A program made the translations under genes and the position numbers. A stretch of DNA of 64,000 nt from Diogma glabrata (taxonomy: Eukaryota; Arthropoda; Insecta; Diptera; Cylindrotomidae), in assembly GCA_963693315.1 (NCBI GenBank), contig OY856188.1, forward strand, positions 221,172,263-221,236,262, given 5' to 3'. The notes beneath the pieces are model-generated. The model was not told the origin of the DNA. It saw only the letters and a program-made list of their open reading frames with translations, and did not search any database. This document shows positions 32,400-44,129 of this stretch, piece by piece. Each line of letters starts with the position of its first letter. Position 1 is the first letter of the stretch.

Positions 32400-35080
32400 T
32401 TAACGTCATCTTTGTATTTTTTTATTCCTTAATATATGTAAACTGCCATTAGAAATGCCAATCCCAATTCGAAGCTTTTCTTTTTAAAATCATTAAAAAT
32501 CAATAACACTGTAACTTTAAACATCAGACTATAAAGCAAAAATTTACATGCAACCTAAATAAAAATAAATTTAAAAAATTTCATAAATTCTTATCAATAA
32601 GTTTAAAATAAAAAACCAAAAAACTATAAAATTTTAAAAGAAAAACAACGAAAAAAATTAAATTATAAAACATATAATGAAAACAGTCTTCGAAAATCAT
32701 TTTACTGTTTCCCCAATTAAAAGCCGGCATAAACATCACAAATTATAAAATCAAAAGGCAGCAAAAAGCGATCCGATCATGGTGTTTATTTAATGATCGC
32801 ATCCAAGATCAATCAATTCAACTTTTTCATCTCTTTCCCAAGAAATATTTTTTTTTTGGTAAAGGTGTTTAATTATAACTGTATTTAAAGTTAAAGTTTT
32901 TTTATTTTGTGTTAACAACATAAATACGTTTTCTAATTAAACTAGGCTGGATTAATAAGTAGATAGCTTGTTTTGAAGAATCAATGCCAAATTTAACCAT
33001 AAATAAATTTGATCTCAATCTTATTTAAATTATGTGATAAACGAACGGGAAAGAGCAAAGTTTTTTTTAGACCAGTACGTTAGACAAAAGTATTAAAAGT
33101 GTATACCATTCACTTATCAACTCACTCTACATATGTTGTATATATGATAAACATGATGAGATCTCATATATCGTGTCTTATCATGAAAATTAAAGAGAGA
33201 AAATGAAATTAAAAATATTAAAGACAGAAAAAATAAAGTGCATAAATTTTTAATGTAAGATCATAAAATATAATAATAATAATTTCCATTTGAAAAAAGG
33301 CGGTTACATCAGATTATTTTTGTTTTCTTTCTGATTTTAAAGTTTTGGAACCTTGTCTTGTATTCATCTTGTTATGGACTTATGCAAAAAATATTAAATT
33401 AAAATTTTATGTTACGTATAAAGTGGAGCAAATTTTTTGTGGTAATTAATATTATAATTGACATTGGTTATTTAATTAATTAACATTGATTTACAAGTGA
33501 TTGGAAACCCATAAAGAAGTTGTATTTGATTACTATAGTCACAAGCCAGAGCTAGGCAGCAATTGGAGGTGTAGCGAAGAGTAACTCTAAATATTCTTTA
33601 AGTAATTGAAGAAAATTCTGTGAATGTATAACGTCAAGATTTAATATCAACTGCATTTAAACCGCAGATACCTAAAGGAAAATTGGAAGAAAGATTATCA
33701 ACCCACCTCCTAGTTAGTGGCAAAATTGTAATACATATTTAAAATTAGAATGAGTATTACTTCTATCGTTGGAAGTCGTACAACAGCTGCAGAATAGTCC
33801 TTGACATAAGCATTTCATCATAAAATGTTAAACCAATCAAAAACGTTTTATTTTCAAAAGAGAGATTTTAAATTTTTAAGAAACTTATAATTTCGAATTC
33901 ATCATGTTTAAATCAATACACTTTTCCTATAGCTGTGATAGGATCAACTGTTGTCAAAACATATGTATTATTTTTTTTTTAATATTTATTTCGTACTTTG
34001 TTAAATTTTACACAAGATTTTATCTTGAATATTAACATATATTGTTTTGTATTAGTTTTAATTTAAAATTAAGTTATTTTATAATAATGGCTTAATCTAA
34101 TGAATAGTTAATATATCTGGCAACACAGGGCATTTAAATTATTAAGAAGGACCATGTAGTTCCAAGAAGCTTATTCTCACATAATTATTTTCCTTTGCTA
34201 ACGTCTTACCACGAACATAAGATCTAGTTCTTCTAAACGAATAAAAGAATAACCTTTCCACCCAACTAGAAGAACTAGTACTTTTATTTGAGGTTTGTAT
34301 ACAAACTTTATCACAGACATCTAGTTAATAGTAATTTATTGTGTAAGTGTTTAATGCAATATTTTATTTTTTGTTTCAAATTTGCGAGAGAGTAAAATTC
34401 ATTTAGCCCGAACCCAATACAACGTTTTATTCTTCCGACCAGGTTACACGTATTAATTTAAATTGAATTATTTTAGAATTCATTGATAAAACAAGTAAAA
34501 CGAATGAAGCGAAAAACAACGAATTTTATTTAATTATTTGGTGTAATTAATTTCAAACAATTAATAAATTTGATTGAATTTCGATACCTATTTAATTGCT
34601 TTGTATTTTGAAAATGAATGAAATGATCTACAACGAACGGCATCAAATTTTATACTAATGATAAACCAAAAAACAATCATAAAACAGATAATCTTTTTCA
34701 CAATGGTAGTTTAATTCAATTTCATCATAGTAGCCTTTGCCTTTTCAAATATTCGAGAGAAGGACATGCGCTTTAGTTTGAATGTATTGTTTTTTACATA
34801 ATCAGAGCATAAATGTTTTTTTTGATTTTTTTATAAAATACAATCAAATTTTTATAAAATACAATCAAAAATTAGTACATTATTGATAAATGCTTTATCT
34901 TGTCTCACTAGTCTACGTCAGGTAGCAACACTACCGCGATAACTAATTAGAAAAATGAACGACATAATCTAGCTTATTTCAGGGGAGTCAATAGCAAATT
35001 TTCTAGAGTGATTCGAAGTATTCATTTTTACTAGTAATCGCCCAGTGGCCGAAATTCGAAACACAATAGCTACAACACAT
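32400..35080. other. AT-rich stretch without recognised genes
   Basis: Nothing recognisable except a small inverted repeat: CTAGTTCTTCTA (34224-34235) and TAGAAGAACTAG (34267-34278), 31 bp apart. Confidence 0.4.
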
Positions 35081-35117
35081 TATTTCAGAGTTTGATTAAT
35101 TGATATAATTGATTTTG

Positions 35118-35580
35118 AATTGTGAAACAAATAACTAAAAAAAAACAAAATAACCGAACCAAAAATTCAAAAAATACTCCTATAACGTTTTTCCCCTTTT
35201 TTCTCAAAAAATCGTCAAAATGAAAAAAAAAATTTCGGCACATCTAGTACTCAAGACCTTTCCAACGAAATACTTATTGCCACACTTTTGTCGGGGTAAA
35301 TATTTTGAAATTTTACCACAAAAATAGTGCTTACGTATTTATAAATAGATATAGACATATTTTGAGCTGTGAAACAAATAACTTGAAAAAAACAAAATAG
35401 CCGAACAAAAAACTCAAAAAAATACTCCTATGACATTTTCCCCATTTTTCTCAAAATATCGTCAAAATACAAAAAAAATGTTTTTCAGCACATCTACTAC
35501 TCAAGACGTTTCCAACGATATACATATTGCCACACTTTTTATTTTGTTGAGGCAAATATTTTTAAATTGTACCATAAAAA
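35118..35580. repeat. Direct repeat of ~247 bp, two diverged copies
   Basis: GTGAAACAAATAACT, ATACTCCTAT, TTTCTCAAAA-ATCGTCAAAAT, CAGCACATCTA and CTCAAGAC-TTTCCAACGA occur in the same order at about 35125-35340 and 35370-35580. The array directly precedes the PLE RT and may be its 5' region, since PLEs often carry partial tandem copies. Confidence 0.6.
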
Positions 35581-35589
35581 TTGTACCAA

Positions 35590-38102
35590 ACAAAATCAAG
35601 CCTAAAGCAAATGAATGCAAGAGCACCTGCATTTCAAAATTTACCTAAACTACATAAAGAAAATATTCCTACAAGACCTCTTTTAAATTATATTACGGCA
35701 CCTACATACAAAATTGCTAAATTTATCACTAAAATTATTAGTTCCACTATTATTCTTATAATTATTCAGTCAAAATAATTTAGATTTTATTGAAAAAATC
35801 AACAATATTAAATTATTACCACAACACAAAATGATATCTTTCGATATTTCTAATATGTATTCTAATATGTTTCTGATACCATCAAAATTTTGTAAGATAA
35901 TTTGAAAAAATATGGAGAGGCTGAAATCTCACACCTCTGAGATATCAAGACTTCGGTCTGGATAAAGGATTTTGATATAGTTTTCGGCTTAAAACTTTCA
36001 CGAGGACATGGTTTTTAGTTTTGGGCAGCGATGTATATCAAATATAACTCTTTGTTAAAGTACAAGTATTTTTTATATCTGTTTAAAAATTTATTACAAA
36101 GCTAACTCGAAATATCAATACGTTGCCGGAAAATTATAATCAAAATTCCAAAAATATTGTTAAATTAAATAAAATTAAACTTTTTCAAAATTCCAAAAAT
36201 ATTCCCAAAACTAGATTGAAATCAAATATTTAAACTTTTTCTAAATTCCGATAATATTCCAAAAATTCTTAAAAATTCAAACTTTTCCAAAATTCTAAAA
36301 ATATTGCAAAAATTATTACAAAATCAAAAATTGAAAATTTTTTCAAAATTCCAAAAATTATAATAAAATCAAAAATTTAAAATTTTTCAAAATTCTAAAA
36401 ATATTCCGAAAATTCTTACGAAATCAAAAATTAAAACTTTTTCCGAAATTCTAAAAATATTGCAAAAATTATAACAAAATCAAATATACAAACTTTTTCA
36501 AAATTCCAAAAATATTTCAAAAACTATAACAAATTCAAAAATTTCCATGTTCAATTTCATTTTCAATTACATTTACGTAAAAAATTGGCTAAAAATAAAT
36601 GAAATCATTTTTTGAAACACTTGACAACATTTTTTTGACAAACTTATAATGCCATAATTCTCAATAATAATAATAAAATTTCATTTCAAACAAACAATTT
36701 TATTTTTTCCAAAAAATTGGATAAAAATAAATAAAAATCTCTCTTTTGACACACTTGACAACATTTTTTTGACAAACCTATAATGCAATAATCTAGTTTT
36801 CGATCTCACATACCAATCCTCACCATCAAAATTTCTCCAAATTTAATGTTCCTACTCGTAATCACTTAAAATGAACGTTTTTTAAGCCAAAAATATGAAA
36901 ATTTGCTATTTTTGACACACATAATGATTTTTGACACACTTCCGGTACAGTTATCGAACACAGCGTCCTTTCGGACCTGTCCGTTGAGTATACCTATTTT
37001 TAGAAAAAAAAAATTTTGAAATCCCTCCAGCAGTTTTCCTTGTAGCGTAGGTAATGACGGCCGGCAGACAGACATACATATTTTTTTTTGCTTTTTTAGA
37101 ATCAGGAGGTTCTGAAACGTCGAGAAATGTCAAAAAAAGTGGGGGTAAGAATTTCACTTTGAGCTCATGAATGTAATACTTAGGTCTTTCAGACCGACGT
37201 AAAACAGGACCTTTAAATGATTGTAAAATTCTTGAGCTGATATCATTAATGAAAATTAAATTTAAATCAAAATTATTTTACTTTACAAAATTATTTTACT
37301 TTACAATTTTTTATTCACGAAGAAGGACTTCCGATGGGTTCACCATTAAGTGGATTATTAGCTAATATATACCTTGACTATTTTGAAAATAAATTTATTC
37401 TTTCTAATTCAAATGAATATCAAAATTTGGTTATTTCATATTCAAGATATATTGATGAAATATTTTTATTATTTAATGAAACTTTTCGGCAAATTGAAAT
37501 TTTCAAAAATTATTTGAACAAAATTAACAAAAAGATACAATTTACTCTTGAAATTGAAAAAGACAATTTGTTAAATTTTTTGGATTTAACCATATCAAAG
37601 AATAATAACAATTTTGAGTTTAAAATTTATAGAAGACCTACTACAACTGATATTACAATTAACTCTAGCTCGCACCATCCATATTTTCAAAAAATGTCAG
37701 CTTATAATTCATTTGTAAATAGATTACTTACTATTCCAATTAATCATTTAAATTTTCAGATTTACATGGAGTAATACACTCATTTGGATGCAGCGACGGG
37801 ACGGTCTCTACATTGGCCAAACTGGTCAAAAGCTCGGTTCCCAGTTGAAACAGCACATTAATGATGTAAGATCAAACATAACCAGGACAAATAATACTGC
37901 TGCTTTCGAACATGCTAAAAAAACAGGTCATTCTTTCAATTATCATGATGCAAAAGTTATCGCAAAAGAAGAATCATGGGCCAAAAGACTTACATTGGCA
38001 TCAATTTTCATTTACAATAATAGACGAAAATCAATTAATCTTAGATCAGATATTGATAACTTAAACCCAGCATATACACAAATTCTCAAATTTCAACACT
38101 AA
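35590..38102 (+). pseudogene. Penelope-like element: RT fragments and GIY-YIG endonuclease
   Basis: PLEs retrotranspose using an RT fused to a GIY-YIG nuclease. Here 35590-35780 encodes LPKLHKENIPTRPLLNYI, the PLE RT palm entry; 37205-37774 encodes EGLPMGSPLSGLLA, RYIDEIFLLF and FLDLTI..FKIYRRPTTTD; and 37788-38102 encodes GLYIGQTGQKLGSQLKQH followed by a typical GIY-YIG tail. Breaks: repeat A2 splits the RT, stops flank it, an ~18-bp microduplication lies at 37280-37310, a large linker between RT and endonuclease is missing, and the catalytic YVDD motif reads YIDE. The usual arginine after the GIY-YIG start reads Q (GSQLKQH). It is a dead element. Confidence 0.85.
35911..37205 (+). repeat. 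Repeat family A, copy 2, inserted in the PLE
   Basis: Begins TATGGAGAGGCTGAAATC and ends TCAGACCGACGTAA like copy 1. It separates PLE sequence DTIKIL.DNLKK upstream from NDCKILELISLMK downstream, giving direct evidence that family A moves as a unit. It has only two of the ~137-bp units found four times in copy 1. An A run at both junctions may be a target duplication. Confidence 0.8.
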
Positions 38103-38491
38103 TTTCACTACCATTGTAAACTGGTCAATGGTTCACATCTTGGCTTGTAACAATAATAATTTTATAGATAATAGAATGGTAAAATTAAGTATATAAGATA
38201 GTACTATAATTCAATTTTATTTAATTTCGCTTTTATTTAATCTTTGTTTGTTTATATTTTTATATATTTTAGTACACATAATTTAAGATACACTTAGATA
38301 CAGATGTCAATCATCATATTGACAATTGTATTTAAAATAACATAACCATGCATCTTAAAGTTCTAGTCATCATTGTCCTCACTTTTTAATTAATTTATTT
38401 TTAAATTTGTAATATGTACTATGTAGTGCTGTTTTGTGTTTTTATTATAACTTCATTAGATTCAAATTTTAATTTTATAAAACCTTACTGT
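38103..38491 (+). other. PLE 3' region, first part
   Basis: Non-coding AT-rich sequence following the endonuclease stop; it is cut by the hAT element at 38492 and appears to continue at 40395. The last eight bases (38484-38491) are the target duplication CTTACTGT. Confidence 0.5.
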
Positions 38492-40386
38492 CATTGGCGT
38501 AACTAGGAAATTGTTCTAGGGTGAGCCTGGCCCCATAATATTGCTGAATAAAATAATGAATAAATTTTCCGTTTTTATTTCTTTCTTTTATTTTATTATT
38601 TTCAAATTTACTATCAATTATATTTTTTTTTTCTAGGTTATTTATGTTAGTTTAGTATGCAGTCATTGTCACCAAAACACAACATCAGGACGACATAGTA
38701 AGACCAAAATACGTAGGTAGTGATACCAAAGAATCTCGTTCCCCGACTCGAACTATTTGGAGCTTCTCATGAAGCTAAGTATTTGCGTGAGTTTATAATT
38801 ATCCAGGTCTGTTAGAGTTTTAAATGTGTGCGTTCCAAAAGAGTTTTCCGTAGAAAGAGCGAGTGCTAGACACGTGCAAAGTAGATGAAACGCTGGTTCC
38901 TCCTGATCCTCATCCTTACAGCTCCTTCAATCAGTACTTGGGTGCTCTCCACGGATTCAGTAATCAGTGATGACTTTACCAAAGAACTAATATTCTGCCT
39001 TCTCAAGGATATAAGTTCTTTGGAACGCTGCAGGTCTAGTGTGGAAAGATTAACCTGCTTATCTTGCAGCTAATTTTGTTTGACTACCGCCCTATAGGTT
39101 ACGCGTTTACCCCTGTCACAAGTTAGTTGTTTGAAAGGGGCAAACGACCCGCTAAGAGCTTCCATTTCTTGTAGAAGATCGAGTTCAGTCCCTTGCTTAG
39201 CAAGTGCTTCCGTTATATAGTTGCCCTTAACGCCACTGTAACCCGGCACCTATAGAATATGAACGGTGAAATTAACGGTGTTTAGTGTCACTTTTGATGC
39301 CGTTACTACTACATCTACCGATTTTAATGCAGTTATTTATGTTTATATTTAGATATTTGTTTGTGTAAATAATAAATCTTTAAATCATAAAAATAAAAGA
39401 AAAAATGTTCTTTTTAAAACCGACATTTTTGGCAAATTAAAATTGAAAAAAATCATATAAAATTATAAATTGTATTATAAATTATAAATCCTTACTTAGT
39501 AACTTTCAAACAAACAAAAATTATACAAAATCAATATTCCTAGTCTCTAAATTTCTTAACATATTTTGAGGCACCCGGTGTCAAAGCTATTGAAAAAATA
39601 AAAATTAGTCCAAAAATAACAATTCATTGTTTACAGTAATCACACAGTCCCCAACCATTTAATGCAGTACTGTGCACAACGATCTTTATTTTCAGCCATA
39701 CAGAATTCAGATAATTCCAGAAATTAATCCATCAGACTTCGAATTACGCCATCAATTTGCTAATGGCGATACAAACAAAATTGAAACTACTAGTAGTGTT
39801 GGTGTTTCGGTGTGCTTTTAGGTCTTATGGAGAAATGAGACCGTATTTTTTAAAACGAAGTCTATATTGTTTTTATAGCGATGTTTTTCGTTGAACAAAT
39901 TGGAAGGAGTGGTTTTCCAGAAATTGTGAATTCATTTGAAATTCTGACATCTGATCTGACACGTCACATGTTGGAAAGAAAATGTTTTCTCTTTTAAACT
40001 TCGATAATATGGTGAACCGATAAGATAAGCGACCATTTTGTAGATACTTTGGTGGCAGTGTTATTGGTAGTACTTATTAAATTGAAATGAAGATCAGTGA
40101 TATGAACTGTAAAAATTTTTTTCATACTTGTCAATAAATAGTTCGGTTTGGTTTATTTCTAATACTTTAATGGTAGGTGGTTTTTTCTATCAAAATGATC
40201 ATATATCACAAATGAAAAACAAATAACTTAATTAAATATTGATGCTAACGTTTTGAAATAATTTTGAACAGCAAATTCTTTAGTTCTCTATTTGTTATAC
40301 GCTTCATGAGCTTCGTGTTCTAGGGAGGGCCAAAATTCGTCTAGAGGGGGCCGGGCCCTCTGGCCCCCTACCTAGTTACGCCTATG
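38492..40386. mobile_element. Non-autonomous hAT element, 1,895 bp, perfect 8-bp target duplication
   Basis: Left end CATTGGCGTAACTAGG and right end, read inverted, CATAGGCGTAACTAGG differ at one base. CTTACTGT occurs immediately outside both ends (38484-38491 and 40387-40394). The interior has no hAT transposase; it contains a retrotransposon fragment on the minus strand. The clean target duplication fixes the borders precisely. Confidence 0.9.
38745..39300 (-). pseudogene. Non-LTR retrotransposon 3' end: RNase H and zinc knuckle, nested in hAT
   Basis: From 39290 on the minus strand: VPGYSGVKGNYITEALAKQG, the C-terminal RNase H motif usually W.PGHSG..GNE.AD.LA; further on EEPAFHLLCTCLALA, the C-terminal CCHC-like motif (EEE...HLLC.C.AL). 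Stops and a frameshift lie between. RNase H after RT is typical of the I/R1/LOA group. The RT itself is absent, so this is a 5'-truncated copy that landed within, or was captured by, the hAT element. Confidence 0.75.
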
Positions 40387-40394
40387 CTTACTGT

Positions 40395-40870
40395 ATAAAT
40401 GGAAATCTGTCTTGTTCAAATAAGTTTAATGTTCTAAAAAGTTTACAAAGTACGTATTTATAATTTCAATTTTACAACACTAATTCTTTTTAATTGTTAC
40501 CGAAACCCCCGGTATAGAAGCCATCTACATTTTTTAGCACAATAAAAATCGTGAACTTGTAGCGCCATTTTGAAATTAAAACTCAATATAAAAAAAATTC
40601 AAAAAATCGCCATAACGCTCATAACGCCATCTGGAAAAATAAAACTCCATATAAAAAAAATTCAAAAATATTTAATCAAAAACACTAATCCAATTTTTTG
40701 CATATGGCAATGTTCATTGTTTATTGCAAATGGCGTGAAAGTGTATGGCTATGATATATCGGGGGTTTTGATTGTTACTCTTATTCCTTTTTTTCATAGT
40801 TTCACTGATGACGGGGTCATGATAACCCTGAAATATTTGAAATAAAAAAGTAAAAAAAGAAATTTATGGT
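40395..40870 (+). other. PLE 3' region, second part, with degenerate hammerhead-like motif
   Basis: Resumes after the hAT element. Near its end CACTGATGAC, a GGGGT..ACCC pair and TGAAAT (about 40804-40833) have the order CUGAUGA, stem II, GAAA of hammerhead ribozymes found in PLEs, but the closing G-C pair is missing and no proper stem III follows. A plus-strand frame at 40570-40845 has no recognisable domain. Confidence 0.45.
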
Positions 40871-40911
40871 CTATTACTTGGAAATAGTTTTTGAATAAAA
40901 ACTACTGCATA

Positions 40912-42862
40912 ATTGGATTTTCATTTATTTTTTTTTGGAAAAAAATAAAATGAATTATATGAAATGTTAAATGTGATTGAACATGATGAGATTGGTATGT
41001 GAGACCAAAATCTAGATTATTGCATTATAAGTTTGTCAAAAAAATGTTGTCAAGTGTGTCAAAAGAAAGATTTTACTTCGATTTATTTATTTTTTGGAAA
41101 AAAATAAAATTAATTATTTGTTTTGACATGAAATTTTATTATTAATATACAGAATTATGGCATTATAAGTTTTTTCAAAAAAATAATGTCAAGTGTGTCA
41201 AAAGAATGGTTTTCATTTATTTTTTTTTTAAATAATAAGTTATTTGTATGAAATGAAAATGATATTATTATTATTGAGAATTTTATTGCATTATGTTTGT
41301 CGAAAAAATATTGTCAAGTATGTCAAAAAAATGATTTCATTTGTTTTTTTAGCCAATTTCTTGGAAAAAAAATTTAACTGTTGTAAATGTGACATGGAAA
41401 TTTTTAAATTTGTTATAGTCTTAGAAATATTTTTGGAATTTTGAAAAATGTTTGTATTTTTGATTTTGTGATAATTTTTGCAATATTTTTAGAATTTAGG
41501 AAAAAGTTTTAATTTTTGATTTTGTTATAATTTTTGCAATATTCTTAGAATTTTGAAATAAAAAATAAATTTTTTGAATTTGTGAATTATGTATAAAATT
41601 CACTTTTAGAATTTTGAAAAAAGTTTCAATTTTTGATTTTGTAAGAATTTTTGGAATATATTTAGAATTTTGAAAAAAATTTTAATTTTTGATTTTATTA
41701 TAATATTTGGAATTTTGAAAAAAGTTTCAATTTTTGATATTGTTATAATTTTTGCAATATATGTAGAATTTTGGAAAAGTTTGAATTTTTAAGAATTTTT
41801 AAGAATTTTTGGAATATTATTAGGATTTAGAAAAAGTTTAAATATTTGATTTTATTCTAATCTTTGGAATGTTTTTGGAATTTTGAAAAAAGTTTCAATT
41901 TTTGATTTTGTTATAATTTTTGCCATATATTCAGAATTTTTGAAAAAGGTTCAATCTTTGATTTTGTAATAATTTTTGCAATATTTTTAGAATTTGGAAA
42001 AAAGTTTGATTTTATTTAATTTATACAATATTTTTGGAATTTTGAAAGAAATATGAATTTGTGATTTTGTAATATTTTCTCGAAACGCTAAATGGAGACG
42101 TTTTTGGGTAGTTTACTGATTTTATCATCTTTTCACTAAATTATAGTAGAATTTTTTTGCCAGCGAATTTTTGACAGCTAGGACGCAGCAAGAGACAAAA
42201 GATAAGACAAAAAGTAAAACAGAGATGTATTATTTATTTTGGGATAAATTTGTTTTCAAAACAATTATATTTATTAAATTTCTACTTCTAGTTCGTACCA
42301 TTTGTTTGTTGTGATATTTGTTTCCATAGGCGTCGTTAGTTTTATTATAATTATTTTTAATTATCAAAATTTTGTTACATTGCCTACAAAATCATTAATA
42401 TTTTTACTAGTTTTTGGCTTTCTAATATAATTGGTTGAATTTCAATAGTAATTTATTAATTTTTATGCGTTTTTTTGTCCATTTCAATGGGACCCCAATA
42501 GTTTTTTTTAATATTTTAATCGAGACACTGAAAGTGCAAACAATATGCGCATGTGCAAACAATATGCGCATAACAAACAAATTTTGTGTTCGATGGCAAA
42601 AAAATTCTACTATACGTTAATGTATGATTTGTTATAATTTTCCGGTAAGGTATTGATGTTTCGTGTTAGTTTTGTAATAAATTTCTAAACAGAGATAAAA
42701 AATATTTGTACTTTAACAAAAAGTTATGTTTGATATACATCGCTGCCCAAAACTAAAAACAATGTCCTCATAAAAGATTTCCCCCCGAAAACTATATCAA
42801 AATCCTTAACCAAAACCGAAGTTTTGATATCTCAGAACTGTGAGATTTCAGCCCCTCCATAC
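40912..42862 (-). repeat. Repeat family A, copy 3 (inverted), with expanded minisatellite and MITE
   Basis: Ends CAGCCCCTCCATA, the complement of the family-A start. The ~137-bp units (41000-41340) and an enlarged array of GGAATTTTGAAAAAAGTTT-type units (41400-42060) follow in inverse order. The segment equivalent to the last ~350 bp of copy 1 is missing. A MITE at 42144-42612 interrupts it. Confidence 0.7.
42144..42612. mobile_element. MITE with perfect terminal inverted repeats, TA target
   Basis: TAGTAGAATTTTTTTGCCA at the left is exactly complementary to the right end, and TA flanks both sides. The 469-bp interior lacks coding capacity (the 42435-42620 frame crosses the border). It lies within repeat A3, matching an uninterrupted position in copies 1 and 2. 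A Tc1/mariner-mobilised MITE is the likely class. Confidence 0.75.
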
Positions 42863-43073
42863 ATTCTTATTTATTAAAATATGGTCCGGTAATCAAAGAG
42901 TGTTCTGAAAATAAAGCCATTAAGTGAACATATGTGATTATTTATTTACTATAACTTTATATGGATTTTATTCCTTATTATTTTTGATTGTCATATTATA
43001 ATTATTCTTTCTTACAATTTAATGTTTTTTTTATTTTCATATTTAATCATAATTTTTTTATTTTAATTATATT

Positions 43074-43330
43074 GTAACGTAGAGAAACTAGGCTTGTATT
43101 CGACGTCTATATTTAGTGAACTAAAGCGATGGATTTGCTCTACGTTATAAATGCTAATCGAAGTACTATTCTTTATCTTATTACCAAATATTTCTTCTTT
43201 TATAATTCCTCTTTCTTAATCGTTGTTGTTTGAATAATAATTTTAATTTTATAATATTCTTTTACTATTATTTTCTTCACCTTGTAGTAATTATTTATGG
43301 CTATCTTATATTACTATACCGTATCACTAT
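43074..43330 (+). other. Possible LTR-like repeat starting TGTAACG
   Basis: TGTAACGTAGAGAAAC and later ATGGATTTGCTCTACGTTATA (as two adjacent blocks) resemble 55086-55210, which has TGTAACG and ATGGATTTTCTAAACGTTATA-type blocks at comparable spacing. TGTAACG starts are frequent in BEL-type LTRs, but no CA end, internal region or second LTR was seen. The call is tentative. Confidence 0.25.
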
Positions 43331-43479
43331 TATATTATTAATAACTTGTGTCACTATTTTTCAACTAACTGTATCGTTTATTTTGAACTACTATGGTCAA
43401 CGCATCCTTATGCTAGTAAAAACAATAACAATTATACTCTACATCTACAATATTTTATTATAGAACTTTACATTGAATA

Positions 43480-44020
43480 GCAAAAAACATAATAACAAGA
43501 TCTTCAAAACTCCGAACCTAGTTGTGAAATCTGTGCTTTTTAATTTGTTTATTTACCTAGTCTATCATAGAATGCGTAGTTTTTATTTTATTTTCCTATT
43601 AGATAAAATTATTCAATTTCTTATTGCATGTCATTCTGTGTCTTATTTAGATATTTATTTAGGTGTTATTCAGTTGTAGTGCTTTAGTGGAACTATTTTC
43701 TAGAAAAAAATTTATCAATGGATTTTTTCTACATTGCACTCCGCAATCGTTACAATATATTTAGAAAATGTGCAATATTTGATATAAATTCGTATAATTT
43801 TTTTTATTTATTATAATAATTTTTATTTACTTGGTAAAGTTATGCTATTGATTGCTGGAAGAAACGAGCCTCTATATACCGAACTCTACTTGTGAACTTT
43901 AATCATTGAGAACTACTTGTGAATCATTATCATTTAATCATATCTGAAAATACAATGCTTGCTGTAGTTTGGGTAAATGGATTATATTTCCATGAGGAGT
44001 TTTTGTATACATTGGGTCTA
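43480..44020. other. AT-rich stretch with a short family-D match
   Basis: About 43855-43925 matches 8610-8660 (GAAGAAACGAGC, CTTTAATCATTG). Nothing else was recognised; the frames at 43230 and 43473 look non-coding. Confidence 0.4.
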
Positions 44021-44025
44021 ATGCA

Positions 44026-44126
44026 TAAAACCTAGTAACCAGGTTTTTAAGTGTTTGCTAGGTAGTGTTTTACTCATTAAAACACTAGCAAACAAAAAAA
44101 ACAGTTACTAGGTTTATGCATATGAC
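44026..44126. repeat. ~100-bp hairpin MITE
   Basis: ATGCATAAAACCTAGTAAC at the left pairs with GTTACTAGGTTTATGCAT at the right, and GTTTGCTAG with CTAGCAAAC (allowing bulges) further in, leaving a short loop around ACTCATT. Likely a small foldback MITE. Confidence 0.75.
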
Positions 44127-44129
44127 CGA

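Noticed and set aside
43230..43679. Hydrophobic plus-strand frames resembling membrane proteins
   Set aside because: Phe/Ile/Leu/Tyr richness is expected from random AT-rich DNA; no conserved motif.
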